This document shows, piece by piece, positions 36,588 through 45,958 of a DNA stretch of 64,000 nucleotides (the first letter of the stretch is position 1; each line of letters begins with the position of its first letter). The stretch lies in assembly GCA_028692715.1 (NCBI GenBank), contig JAQUWU010000016.1, positions 1 to 64,000 of the forward strand, in the 5' to 3' direction. Source of the stretch: Paludibacter sp. (GTDB taxonomy: Bacteria > Bacteroidota > Bacteroidia > Bacteroidales > Paludibacteraceae). A program made the translations under genes and the position numbers. The notes under the pieces are model-generated. The model made no database searches. It saw only the letters and a program-made list of their open reading frames with translations, and was not told where the DNA came from.

Positions 36588-39002
36588 ATGAAAAAGTACA
36601 TATTAGCTGTTTTTTTGATTTTTATTTGGGCAACAACGGTTTTTGGAAGTGGACTGAAAAAGTCCATTGTGAAAAATGATTATCCAATCCAACCTGTTTC
36701 GTTTAATGCCGTAAAAGTAACCGATTCCTTTTGGTATCCTCGAATGAAACTAAATCAGGATGTTACTATACCCATTGCGTTGGAACAATGTTACATTACC
36801 GGGCGTGTAGATAATTTCAAAAAAGCCGGACATTTAATGCCGGGTTATTTTAATACTCAATTTCCATTTGACGATACAGATATTTACAAAATTATCGAAG
36901 GTGCATCTTATTCCATTCAAATAAATCCAAACAAAGAATTGGAAGCAAAAATGGACACCTTGATTTATTATATTGGAAAAGCTCAGGAGCCCGACGGATA
37001 TTTATATACTGCCAGAACTGCTGCAAACCCCGATAAAATGCATGCTTGGGTTGGAAAAAAACGCTGGGAAAAAGATCCTGAATTAAGTCATGAATTGTAT
37101 AATTGCGGACATTTGTACGAATCTGCTGTGGCACATTATCTGGCTACAGGAAAAAGAACCTTTCTGGACATTGCCATAAAAAATGCAGATTTGTTGGTCA
37201 GGGATTTTGGACCCGGGAAATTGGCTTACGAACCCGGCCATCAGATTGTGGAAATGGGGTTAGCCAAAATGTATCGTGTAACCGGAAAAACTGAATACCT
37301 GAATTTAGCAAAATACTTTCTCGATTTGAGAGGGAAAGATAAAAATGGGCAGTACTCTCAAAATCATAAACCTGTCATCGAACAGGAAGAAGCTGTGGGA
37401 CATGCCGTACGAGCCGGTTATATGTACTCGGGTATGGCCGATGTGGCTGCACTTACCGGAAACGATGATTACATTCGCGCCATTGATAAAATATGGGAAA
37501 ATGTAGTAGGCAAGAAGCTATATATCACCGGTGGAATTGGTTCAACAGGTCATGGAGAAGCATTCGGACCTAATTATGAATTACCAAACATGTCAGCCTA
37601 TTGCGAAACCTGTGCTGCCATTGCCAACGTGTATTGGAATTACCGTTTATTTCTGTTACATGGAGACTCGAAGTATTACGATGTTTTGGAACGCACGCTT
37701 TATAACGGTGTAATTTCAGGAGTCAGCCTGTCGGGCGATCACTTCTTTTATCCTAATCCGTTGGAATCGGTTGGTCAACATTTGCGCAGTAAATGGTTTG
37801 GTTGTGCTTGTTGTCCCAGCAATATCTGTCGATTTATTCCCTCTGTGCCGGGCTATATTTATGCACATAAGGACGATAAAATTTACATTAATCTTTTTAT
37901 GGAAAGTGAAACTCAAATTTTATTGAACAAGAATAAAGTTGGCATTAAACAGAAAACGGAATATCCGTGGAAGGGAGATGTTAGCATTGAATTAAATCCA
38001 TCTAAAAAACAAAAATTCACCCTGTTGATTCGTGTTCCGAGTTGGGCTGTTAATCGTCCCGTACCGAGCAATTTATACAACTATACATCAATGGGGAATA
38101 CAGCTGTGAAATTGAAAGTAAACGGAAAGGAAACTACTTTCACTATTAATTCCAATGGTTATATTGAGTTGACCGATAAATGGATAAAAGGAACTAAGAT
38201 TGAGATTCTGTTTCCTATGGAAGTAAAACGTGTTTTTGCCAATGAAAATGTAAAGGAAGACAAAGACAAGGTATCATTAGAGCGAGGTCCGATTGTGTAT
38301 TGTCTGGAATGGGCAGATAATCAGGATAAAGTATTAAGTTCTGTTTTGAATGATGATGTGGCAATCACTTTCAAATTTGAGTCTTTGAAGTTGAACGGTA
38401 TTGTGACGCTGGAAGCCAACGGGAAAAGTGCTGAATACAATGAAAATGGCGAGGTCGTTGAAAAAAACAAAGTGCTCACCGCCATTCCTTATTATGCTTG
38501 GGCTAATCGTGGAGTAGGAGAGATGGCTGTTTGGATACCTCGAGTGACTACATCGGCACGAATTCCGACTGTTCCTACTATTAGCAATAAAGCAAAAGTA
38601 AGTTCTTCGATTATAAATAAAACACTCAAATGTGTGAATGATGGATATGAACCCGAAAACTCCAACGATGGTAAATGTCCGTTTTACTCTATTTGGCCTA
38701 AAAAGAATACACTTGAATGGATTGCATACGAGTTTGAAAAACCTGAAACAGTTTCAGCGGCAAAAGTTTATTGGTACGATGATGGTCCCTGGGGAGGTTG
38801 TCGTATTCCGAATGCCTGGAAGGTTCAATACTTTGATAATAATGGCAACTGGCAGGATGTGAAAACCAAAACAGAATATAAACCGCAAAAAGATGCCTAT
38901 AACGAAGTGAAATTTGAAATAGTAACCACCAAAAGTATCAGATTGCAATATCAACTCAGCGAAAAAAACTCGGTAGGGATTTATGAATTTGTGGTTTTTT
39001 GA
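36588..39002 (+). CDS. Second GH127 beta-L-arabinofuranosidase, secreted
   Basis: 804 residues and paralogous to the preceding gene over its whole length. Signal peptide about 1-20. The barrel keeps FPFDDTDIYKIIEGASYSI, LSHELYNCGHLYESAVAHYL, NHKPVIEQEEAVGHAVRAGY and ITGGIGSTGHGEAFGPNYEL. The zinc/catalytic residues fall at exactly the same numbers as in its neighbour: Glu340 and Cys342 (AYCETCAAIAN), Cys408 and Cys409 (WFGCACCPSN). The C-terminal galactose-binding-like domain (KNTLEWIAYEFEKPETVSAA, IPNAWKVQYFDNNGNW) is retained. It ends the right-going unit and faces the right arm across a repeat-rich spacer. Two copies may split linkages: one for terminal beta-Araf-(1,2)-Araf, the other for arabinan or RG-II-type decorations. 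That division is speculation. Confidence 0.93.
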   Translation: MKKYILAVFLIFIWATTVFGSGLKKSIVKNDYPIQPVSFNAVKVTDSFWYPRMKLNQDVTIPIALEQCYITGRVDNFKKAGHLMPGYFNTQFPFDDTDIYKIIEGASYSIQINPNKELEAKMDTLIYYIGKAQEPDGYLYTARTAANPDKMHAWVGKKRWEKDPELSHELYNCGHLYESAVAHYLATGKRTFLDIAIKNADLLVRDFGPGKLAYEPGHQIVEMGLAKMYRVTGKTEYLNLAKYFLDLRGKDKNGQYSQNHKPVIEQEEAVGHAVRAGYMYSGMADVAALTGNDDYIRAIDKIWENVVGKKLYITGGIGSTGHGEAFGPNYELPNMSAYCETCAAIANVYWNYRLFLLHGDSKYYDVLERTLYNGVISGVSLSGDHFFYPNPLESVGQHLRSKWFGCACCPSNICRFIPSVPGYIYAHKDDKIYINLFMESETQILLNKNKVGIKQKTEYPWKGDVSIELNPSKKQKFTLLIRVPSWAVNRPVPSNLYNYTSMGNTAVKLKVNGKETTFTINSNGYIELTDKWIKGTKIEILFPMEVKRVFANENVKEDKDKVSLERGPIVYCLEWADNQDKVLSSVLNDDVAITFKFESLKLNGIVTLEANGKSAEYNENGEVVEKNKVLTAIPYYAWANRGVGEMAVWIPRVTTSARIPTVPTISNKAKVSSSIINKTLKCVNDGYEPENSNDGKCPFYSIWPKKNTLEWIAYEFEKPETVSAAKVYWYDDGPWGGCRIPNAWKVQYFDNNGNWQDVKTKTEYKPQKDAYNEVKFEIVTTKSIRLQYQLSEKNSVGIYEFVVF

Positions 39003-39007
39003 TGTTC

Positions 39008-39149
39008 GGGTTGGCTGAGTTCTGACTTTGGGTTGGTAGAGCTCCGACTCTGCCTTTCTTCTGACAGGTTTAGAAATCTGTCATGATAGACGATAGTGTC
39101 GGAACTCTGTCAACTCAATAAGGAAGAATCAGAATTTTGTCAACTCAAC
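39008..39149. repeat. Nested inverted repeats between convergent units
   Basis: The left side holds two tandem related 19-base arms, 39008-39026 and 39030-39048 (GGGTTGGCTGAGTTCTGAC and GGGTTGGTAGAGCTCCGAC). The right side holds two inverted relatives, 39098-39116 (GTCGGAACTCTGTCAACTC) and about 39129-39147 (ATCAGAATTTTGTCAACTC). A small hairpin TGACAG...CTGTCA lies at the centre (39062-39082). The symmetrical nesting suggests a folding RNA or cruciform; it sits just after the + strand GH127 stop and before - strand sequence, so bidirectional termination is a possible role. Confidence 0.6.
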
Positions 39150-39171
39150 ATCGACCCGATTATTATTATCA

Positions 39172-39453
39172 TTATTTCACTATTTTTGAAGTAGAAATGA
39201 GGTTGTTGTCAGTTTTAATCTTAATCAGATAAAGACCTTTAGGCAATGAAGATAAATCAAGTTTCAATTTGTTTTGGCCTGAATACACATTGGTTTTCAA
39301 GGAACTTCCACTTAAAGATTCCACGCTTACAGCAATATTTTCATAGGTCCTATCCAACAAAATCTCTGCTTTGTCAATAATATGATTTGGATAAATTTTT
39401 ACATTAACTATTTGCGAATGATTTTCAAAACAATTGGCATAATCAAAATTGAT
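39172..39453 (-). pseudogene. Orphan T9SS sorting domain (gene remnant)
   Basis: Frame open from 39453 (after a TGA at 39454-39456) to the stop at 39172. It encodes DYANCFENHSQIVNVKIYPN, then HIIDKAEILLDRTYENIAVS, then SLSGSSLKTNVYSGQNKLKL, ending KGLYLIKIKTDNNLISTSKI. There is no signal peptide and no good start, only an internal ATG at 39360. It is a T9SS type A C-terminal domain without a body. Bases 39203-39398 align without gaps to 41917-42112, the same domain of the PL1 lyase, with 13 mismatches by hand count. So this is the surviving tail of a lost T9SS cargo gene or a duplicated tail. Confidence 0.85.
39203..39398 (-). repeat. Direct repeat copy A (sorting-domain DNA)
   Basis: 196 bases, gap-free and about 93% identical to 41917-42112. 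The two copies are in the same orientation, 2714 bases apart, and flank the TlpA-like gene. Confidence 0.9.
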
Positions 39454-39488
39454 TCAGTTAATTGCTTTGAAATAAAAGTTACAACTAA

Positions 39489-41798
39489 TTAAAGTAATTT
39501 TTCAATAGCATTTTTCAGTTCTGTTTCGTTACTGGGTCGGGGAGCTTTATCATTCACTATCTTTCCTTTTTTATCAAAAATCAAGTAGTGTGGAATACCG
39601 GTTACATTGTATTGGTCACAAATACTTTTCCATTGTGCTTTAGTCAATTTAAAATGTTCGCCAGAGATATCGGTAATCATTTTTTTCCAAACTAAATCGG
39701 GTGAACTATCACCGGTAATGTATACAAAAACGACATCTTTTCCGTTAAAATCTTCTTTTCGTTTTTCAGAATATGGCATTTCAGCTTTACAAGGTCCACA
39801 CCAGGTAGCCCAGAAATCTACATATATAACTTTTCCTTTGTATTTTTCGGTAATTGCCTTGGTAAGATCTTTGGTCGTTTCGTCTAAAAAATATGTATTT
39901 ACACCTATGGGAAGTTTTGCATTTTTCAAAATCTCAATTTTAGCTTTCAGTTCATTGTTTTTCTGTAAAATCAGATTAACCAACTCTTCATTTTTACAAT
40001 CTGATTTTAATATTGTAACTTGTTCCTCTGACAAAGACTCTGTCTCTTTAGCTAAAAAATCACCAAATACACGAGCAGTGGAAAAATCAGTTGCAATACC
40101 TTTAGGCAAAGAGTATTTCATTTTTGCTTCTTCCGCTTTATTATTTTTCAGTTCTACAATCAATAATTGATTTTTCTTAAAGATACTATCCAGTTGATTT
40201 TTATTTTCTGTTATAAAATTCTTATATGTATCATAATCTTCTTTAGTTTCAAAAATCCGGGGTATCTGTAGGAACCTTTCCAAAATATTTTTTTCAGATT
40301 CTGTCGGAAAACCATTTTTCATAATAATATTACATATATCAAATCCATCAAAACTGGCTGCTCTTTTTTGAAAATTGGTCATCCCTTTCAACACGTTTTG
40401 ATACTCTTCGCAATACATTGCTTTTGGATTGTTGTAAAAAGCACTATCTGAAGAAGGTACTATGAATTCGTCAAAATTCCGATTTTCTCTTGAATATGTT
40501 GATGCTTTCAATACATCTGCGATCAAAGCATATTTCAACTTATTTTGAATTACATCTTGAAATTTTGTACTCGTTGTATTGATATTCACCCATTCAGTAT
40601 AAGATTTTTCTAACTTTTCATTGAGATCTTTCCTCCATGGAATAAATTCGTCAATTTTTGCTCTTACTTTATCTGATAACATTCTATCTGTAGGGAAATA
40701 TGGATTTGCATTTGAAAAAGTTGTAAACTCATTATTTACGCGTTGATTATCACCTCCAAAAACAACAGCCTTTTCATTCTCGTTCCGATAAGTCAAAATA
40801 ATATGATTACCCGGTTCAGCATAAAAAGTTACTTCGCTTAAAGGTGATCGAGGTCCAAGTTGATTTGAAAATGTCACTTTAGACGTGAAACTATAAGGGA
40901 TTTTAATTTGGAATGTACCATCATCTAACACTTTAACGGGATAAATTATCGGTTTATCAGAAAGTAAATCGGACACTATCAGTGCATTTTTCTTCGTAAA
41001 AAGAGGATTGGCAACTTGGTAATAGCCAGTCACAGTAAGACTGTCATTCGCCGATAGCTTGTTATTAAATTCTGATTTATCAACCAGCTTAATAGTTGGT
41101 TTTTTAGTAAGAAGTAATTGTTTCCCTTTGGAATTCACTTTAAGAATAGAGTCTAAACTCATGGTCAATACGAGTGAGTTTTTTAATCCTTTGTTATTGA
41201 ACAGTTCGATTGTAGCAGAATTATCAGTGCATTTTAAGACTTTAAAGTTCCAAAATTGATTATTCCAGAAAATTTTATGTTCGTAAAACCCTGCTTTCCA
41301 GTCACCTGTATCGTTATATGCATACCAATTCCCTTCAATTGTTGAAAGTTTTGAAAGTTGTTCTGTAAAGACAGTTATTCTGGGAACAAGCCAAACACCA
41401 TACCAGGCTGCTCCTCTACCATCAAAATCATTATTAGTAATATTTATACACTTTGTTGCCGGATCGATAGGTGGGAAAATATATTCGAAATGAATATGTT
41501 GACCTATACCAATTATTTTTTCCGGAGCAAAGGGTAATCCTTTTAACCCTGTTTGTTTAAAATGTTTTCCTGTAACCGGAATTTCAATATAACTATCCAA
41601 ATCACCACTTGAAGTTGAGCCTCTGCCTAATCCAAACTGTCCGTAAACAATAGTCGCCGTATCGTTCATTCGAATGGAATCTATTACCCAACCCTTCATT
41701 CCTTTACCCTCAACATAAGGCTTTAAAATAAGTTTATTGATAGCTTGAGAAGACAAAAACATACTTAATAAAAAACAGGATAATAAAAGTTTTTTCAT
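39489..41798 (-). CDS. Large TlpA/thioredoxin-like secreted protein
   Basis: I start at ATG 41798 (MKKLLLSCFLLSMFLSSQA, a clean signal peptide); an upstream ATG at 41828 would put 10 residues in front of it. 769 residues. Residues 20-270 are an uncharacterised beta-rich region (YGQFGLGRGSTSSGD, NITNNDFDGRGAAWYG) seen in some Bacteroidota TlpA-like proteins. A helical region with a carboxypeptidase-regulatory-like lead-in follows (about 275-620, YYQVANPL, VTFYAEPGNHIILTY). The C-terminal thioredoxin domain has YVDFWATWCGPCKAEMP with Cys667 and Cys670 and a cis-Pro region VTGIPHYLIFD. Likely a periplasmic or envelope thiol-disulfide reductase; there is no T9SS domain. It has no evident pectin role and lies between the two copies of a direct repeat, so it may be a late arrival in the locus. 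Confidence 0.85.
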   Translation of the reverse strand: MKKLLLSCFLLSMFLSSQAINKLILKPYVEGKGMKGWVIDSIRMNDTATIVYGQFGLGRGSTSSGDLDSYIEIPVTGKHFKQTGLKGLPFAPEKIIGIGQHIHFEYIFPPIDPATKCINITNNDFDGRGAAWYGVWLVPRITVFTEQLSKLSTIEGNWYAYNDTGDWKAGFYEHKIFWNNQFWNFKVLKCTDNSATIELFNNKGLKNSLVLTMSLDSILKVNSKGKQLLLTKKPTIKLVDKSEFNNKLSANDSLTVTGYYQVANPLFTKKNALIVSDLLSDKPIIYPVKVLDDGTFQIKIPYSFTSKVTFSNQLGPRSPLSEVTFYAEPGNHIILTYRNENEKAVVFGGDNQRVNNEFTTFSNANPYFPTDRMLSDKVRAKIDEFIPWRKDLNEKLEKSYTEWVNINTTSTKFQDVIQNKLKYALIADVLKASTYSRENRNFDEFIVPSSDSAFYNNPKAMYCEEYQNVLKGMTNFQKRAASFDGFDICNIIMKNGFPTESEKNILERFLQIPRIFETKEDYDTYKNFITENKNQLDSIFKKNQLLIVELKNNKAEEAKMKYSLPKGIATDFSTARVFGDFLAKETESLSEEQVTILKSDCKNEELVNLILQKNNELKAKIEILKNAKLPIGVNTYFLDETTKDLTKAITEKYKGKVIYVDFWATWCGPCKAEMPYSEKRKEDFNGKDVVFVYITGDSSPDLVWKKMITDISGEHFKLTKAQWKSICDQYNVTGIPHYLIFDKKGKIVNDKAPRPSNETELKNAIEKLL

Positions 41799-41882
41799 GA
41801 TGATAAATTTTGAATTTAAGTTTAACAATTAAATTCTAAACTCCAGAATTGGAATTTTATTTCATGTTAACGTAAAAATATC

Positions 41883-44800
41883 TTATTTCTTAATGGCTTT
41901 TGAGGTGAAAATCAGTTTGTTGTCAGTTTTAATCTTAATAAGATAAAACCCTTTGGGTAAAGAAGATAAATCAAGTTTCAATTTGTTTTGACCTGAATAT
42001 ACATTGGTTCTCAAGGTACTTCCACTTAAAGATTCCACGCTTACAGCAATATTCTCATAGGTTCTATCCAACAAAATCTCTGCTTTGTCAATAATAGGAT
42101 TTGGATAAATTTTCAGGTTGGAATTCTCTGTTTTCTTAACTCCGTTTGCGTCACTTTCCACTTTTAGTACGCCATTTGAAAAATTCCATTTTAAACCTTC
42201 GCCCGGAGTTGCAGGAATAATTTCGCTAAATGATCCAGAAAATGATGTTGCGCTAAATAAGGTGAACTGGTTATCTAACTGTGGAGTTCCTGTTATTGTC
42301 AAATTTAATGAGCCACCAAAAACAACTGCTCCGGTAACAATGATTTTATCGTTTACTCCATACGTTTTATTTATCTCCATATTTGTTTGACTTCCAGAGG
42401 AAAGAGTCAATGACCCAACAGTGAAGTTGCCAAAATCTGATCCCGGAACTAATGTTGGGTCTCCAGGCTGAATTGCTCCACCTGAAAGAACTTCAACTTG
42501 TGAAGGAATATTGCCTTTGCCAGCCAAAATACCACCCTCGTTCACCGTAAATTTCGCAGTTCCGGTGTGATTCCCATCTACAATCAGCATTCCGTCTTTT
42601 ACGGTAGTTGTGCCCGAATAGATATTTGATCCGGTCAGTTTCCAGTAGCCTGAACCTTCCTTTACAATGGAGGTAATGCCCTTATAACTTTTGTTGGAAC
42701 ATTCGTTATTGATAATTCCATTGAATGTTTCATCTGTCCCCGCCCCACCCACAATCCATGTCATAGTCGCAGCATTATTTTGTTTATCCGCTCCTGAAAG
42801 ATAGGTGCCACCGGGGCCTGACAATCCTCCAAGATACATCGTACTTGCATTTTTCCAACAAATAATTTTTGTATTACCGGATGTTACAATTCGTGCATTT
42901 GCTATTCCGGTAGTATTGTTCAGCATGAATTGATTTCCATCAGTACTTGTGCCAATACCGTTTGCGTAGACTGTGCCGCTAAATTGTGACCAGTCGCCCT
43001 GAATGTATTCACGAACGTATGTTACATTAAAATTTAAAGTGCCGTTTCCACTTACTTTGCTGTATATATAGCAGTTTCTGTATGGTTCAAATGAAGAAAC
43101 AGTACTATCAGCAACAACAATATTTCCATAATAATTTTCATATACAGTAGTTGAACCACCACTTGTTTTCAGGTATCCACCATTGAGTATATTGGTCTTA
43201 TTGGCACTAAATGCATTTTCAATAGCAGTTCCACCATTTATTTCCAGCTTTCCATCGCTTATGGTAGTAGTTCCCTCGTAAGTGTTCATTCCTTTTAACA
43301 ACAAACTCCCTGCACCCGTTTTAGTAATTCCTCCTTCGCCATTAATAATTCCGGTAACAGTAAGTACAGATGAGGCTGAAGAAACTCCGATACCTGCATT
43401 CCCTTCGAGTTTAATGTTACGGTCGGTTGAAACGGTTGCTCCTGTATAATTTAAATTTCCACCTTTAAACAATAAATTGAAATCGTAGTTTTGTGAAGCA
43501 CCAATTGAACTGGCAACACCACCATTTGCCAGTTTATTTGCCTCCAATGTCCCTTTATAAATGACTGTAGCCCCTTTGTAATTGTTATTCGTTTGCAACG
43601 AAAGTGTACCATTCCCAGTTTTATTTAATGAGCCTTTTCCGCTTATATAGCCGGATCCAATCAATGAGAAACTACTGTCGGCGTTTACCACCATATCTTT
43701 TATTCCTACAGCTTCGTTGATGGTAATATTTTTATCTAAAGTATTTCCAAAAAGCACTTTTGCACTATCGGTAAACACTATCATTGCATTATTGTTAGCC
43801 CAACTGGCCGTGTTTTTATCCCAAATAGCACCATTTGCACCCGACCAGGTAAGATCTGGAGTAAAAGTTGATAAATTGAGAACAGCCACTGGCATTGGTT
43901 TTGTTTTTATGGTCAATTCGTTGGAATAATCAGAATACCCACTTGCGTTGAAAGCACGAACTCTGATTGTATTTGTTTCTTCTGGACTTAAGCCATTGAT
44001 TTGGTAGCTATTGCCATTTATTTGAGTCCGCGAAATTTCCGTATAAACGCCATTCTCCTTCTTTTCTACACAATATCCCTGTTCTTTTTCTGTGAAATCG
44101 AACCATGAAAGATAAATTGAGTTTTGAGTAGTAGAATCGGCAACTAAACATAACGGAGCGCGCAAGAAATCCTGAGAATATGATTTGTCGATGCTATTGA
44201 TGTAATTTTCAATATTTAAATAGCCATTTGTTGAAACCAACAGAGCATCAGAGGCTAAATTTGAATTTAAACCATGAGTATTTTCCCATGCATCAGGCAT
44301 GCCATCTTTATCGGAATCAGTTCTACTTGTTCCAGCCCACATGCTCCATTGAGATGGTGTACCAACCGAATTTTCTGTTTCGTTAGTGATGATGACACCT
44401 TTTTTGCCAAATGATTTAACCTGATCAATAACATAATAATCAATTAAATCGCGATAGGGTAGTGATGCGCCAACTCCGGGTAAAACAGAATCAATTAAAG
44501 AAATAGCTGTCCAGGTAGGTAAAACAGGATAATTGTAAGGAGTAGTTTGAAAATCGGGTCCACCACTATATTCACTTTGAGGAACCAAATATCCATTGTA
44601 AATTCCATCACGGTTTTTATCCCACCAATTATCATCAGCATAAATATGATACCTTTCATTGGCACCACTCAGAGCATTTACAGATTTCATTGGCCCGTTT
44701 ATAAAATAATTACTCACGCAGTTAGCAAAAGATTCACCTTCGGAATCACCGCCCATAATGTATGCTCCCGATGACCAGTTGTATACTACATTGTTTACGT

Positions 44801-45458
44801 ATTGATTTACCCCTTTTATTTTATTGTTGCGAGTGTCGTTATCTACATATAAATTCCGGTAAAGAGTAACTCCACCGTCAGTTTGAATAAGTCCACCGGC
44901 TGAGTGACTTAATAAACCTTGTGAAATCAATGAATTTTGAATGGTAATGTTTATGCAATCTGTACCACTTATTGAGAAAGTTTCGTCGCGCCCCCAGGAT
45001 ACTGAAACATGATCGAAAATCATATTGCTCCCGTTGGCAATACCACAGGCATCTTTCCCACTATCACCTATTGCTCCCATGCGCATGCGGAGGTAACGAC
45101 AGATAACATTATTTGCACCGGAATAAGAAAATCCGTTTCCATAAACTGTAACTCCTTCGCCCGGAGCTGTTTGTCCGGCAATGTAAATGTTGGATGATAC
45201 GACAATACGACTGGTAATTTTTATTACTCCCGCAACATCAAACACCACAATACGATTGGATGAACTAACAGCATCACGAAATGAACCTGAACCTGTATCG
45301 TTCAAATTTGTGACATGATAAATAGTAGGAGAGGAGGAAGCACGTGCTCCTTTTGCATATTTTCCGAAACCTTCAGCGCCGGGAAAGGCAATAAGTTGAG
45401 AGAAAGAAAACCCGATAGACAGAAAAATAGCTGCCGCGAAAAGAAGTGATTTTTTCAT
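41883..45458 (-). CDS. PL1-family pectate lyase with beta-strand repeats and T9SS sorting domain
   Basis: 1191 residues. Signal peptide 1-20; PL1-type beta-helix 21-430 beginning AFPGAEGFGKYAKGARA, with VTNLNDTGSGSFRDAV, VVFDVAGVI, IAGQTAPGEGVTVYG, CRYLRMRMG, DHVSVSWGRDETFSI and NNVVYNWSSGAYIMGG. A calcium loop DSDKDGMPDAWE is at 381-392. A fibronectin III domain spans about 436-525 (SIYLSWFDFTEKEQGYCVEK). Residues about 540-1095 are autotransporter-type beta-strand repeats (GKGSLNKTGNGTLSLQTNNN, GGITKTGAGSLLLKG, YSGTTTVKDGMLIVDG) ending IPATPGEGLKWN. The last 75 residues are the T9SS type A domain (IYPNPIIDKAEILLD ... LPKGFYLIKI). Predicted surface-anchored homogalacturonan or RG-I lyase. 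Its sorting-domain DNA is duplicated at 39203-39398. A -7-like box lies 25 bases upstream. Confidence 0.9.
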   Translation of the reverse strand: MKKSLLFAAAIFLSIGFSFSQLIAFPGAEGFGKYAKGARASSSPTIYHVTNLNDTGSGSFRDAVSSSNRIVVFDVAGVIKITSRIVVSSNIYIAGQTAPGEGVTVYGNGFSYSGANNVICRYLRMRMGAIGDSGKDACGIANGSNMIFDHVSVSWGRDETFSISGTDCINITIQNSLISQGLLSHSAGGLIQTDGGVTLYRNLYVDNDTRNNKIKGVNQYVNNVVYNWSSGAYIMGGDSEGESFANCVSNYFINGPMKSVNALSGANERYHIYADDNWWDKNRDGIYNGYLVPQSEYSGGPDFQTTPYNYPVLPTWTAISLIDSVLPGVGASLPYRDLIDYYVIDQVKSFGKKGVIITNETENSVGTPSQWSMWAGTSRTDSDKDGMPDAWENTHGLNSNLASDALLVSTNGYLNIENYINSIDKSYSQDFLRAPLCLVADSTTQNSIYLSWFDFTEKEQGYCVEKKENGVYTEISRTQINGNSYQINGLSPEETNTIRVRAFNASGYSDYSNELTIKTKPMPVAVLNLSTFTPDLTWSGANGAIWDKNTASWANNNAMIVFTDSAKVLFGNTLDKNITINEAVGIKDMVVNADSSFSLIGSGYISGKGSLNKTGNGTLSLQTNNNYKGATVIYKGTLEANKLANGGVASSIGASQNYDFNLLFKGGNLNYTGATVSTDRNIKLEGNAGIGVSSASSVLTVTGIINGEGGITKTGAGSLLLKGMNTYEGTTTISDGKLEINGGTAIENAFSANKTNILNGGYLKTSGGSTTVYENYYGNIVVADSTVSSFEPYRNCYIYSKVSGNGTLNFNVTYVREYIQGDWSQFSGTVYANGIGTSTDGNQFMLNNTTGIANARIVTSGNTKIICWKNASTMYLGGLSGPGGTYLSGADKQNNAATMTWIVGGAGTDETFNGIINNECSNKSYKGITSIVKEGSGYWKLTGSNIYSGTTTVKDGMLIVDGNHTGTAKFTVNEGGILAGKGNIPSQVEVLSGGAIQPGDPTLVPGSDFGNFTVGSLTLSSGSQTNMEINKTYGVNDKIIVTGAVVFGGSLNLTITGTPQLDNQFTLFSATSFSGSFSEIIPATPGEGLKWNFSNGVLKVESDANGVKKTENSNLKIYPNPIIDKAEILLDRTYENIAVSVESLSGSTLRTNVYSGQNKLKLDLSSLPKGFYLIKIKTDNKLIFTSKAIKK
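41917..42112 (-). repeat. Direct repeat copy B (sorting-domain DNA, inside PL1 gene)
   Basis: Partner of 39203-39398; encodes the sorting domain of the intact PL1 lyase. Both copies stay in frame and most differences are silent or conservative, so the copies were under coding constraint or the duplication is recent. Confidence 0.9.
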
Positions 45459-45483
45459 TAAAATATTTTATTAGATTCGGCAA

Positions 45484-45491
45484 CAAATGTA
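45484..45491 (-). promoter_or_regulatory. -7 box upstream of PL1
   Basis: Read on the - strand the bases are TACATTTG, a perfect TAnnTTTG, 25 bases before the ATG at 45458. The expected -33 position, 20 bases further, reads CTG instead of TTG. Confidence 0.4.
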
Positions 45492-45958
45492 AGTTGCATT
45501 TATCAGATTTACAGTGTGTAAACTGATTGATATTATAGATTATTTGATTTAAATGAAGCAATAATCTTTATATAATACCGTTTACACAAACAATATAGTC
45601 CAATTTCGACCCTGCCTGCTGCAGGCAAGTACGTCTTATTGATACTATTTGTTTGAAGCAACGGCATTAACAACAGTAGACATAAAAATGACTTTGGGTC
45701 ATTTTATATGTACAGTTGGTATTATTAGGTTGTGTTCTAAGTATTTTACAAAGTTTTCATAATAATTAAACAATACTTTTACCGTAGTAAAAAAAACAGG
45801 TAACACCAAGCCATATTCCCTTATTTATAAGCAACATAACTGCTAACAAAAAGATAGGTTCTTATTCTTAATTCATGTTAAATCAATATTGTTTATTCAA
45901 ATTTATTGATAATATTCAAACTTATATAATCTCTAATAAGTAAAATAGAAAAATAATA
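45492..45958. other. Gene-free AT-rich stretch with palindromic repeat
   Basis: No convincing coding frame in about 470 bases. CCTGCCTGCTGCAGGCAA at 45611-45628 is a near-perfect palindrome, related to the one at 23152-23170. The rest is low-complexity AT-rich sequence downstream of the SGNH gene; I see no clear terminator for it. Confidence 0.5.
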
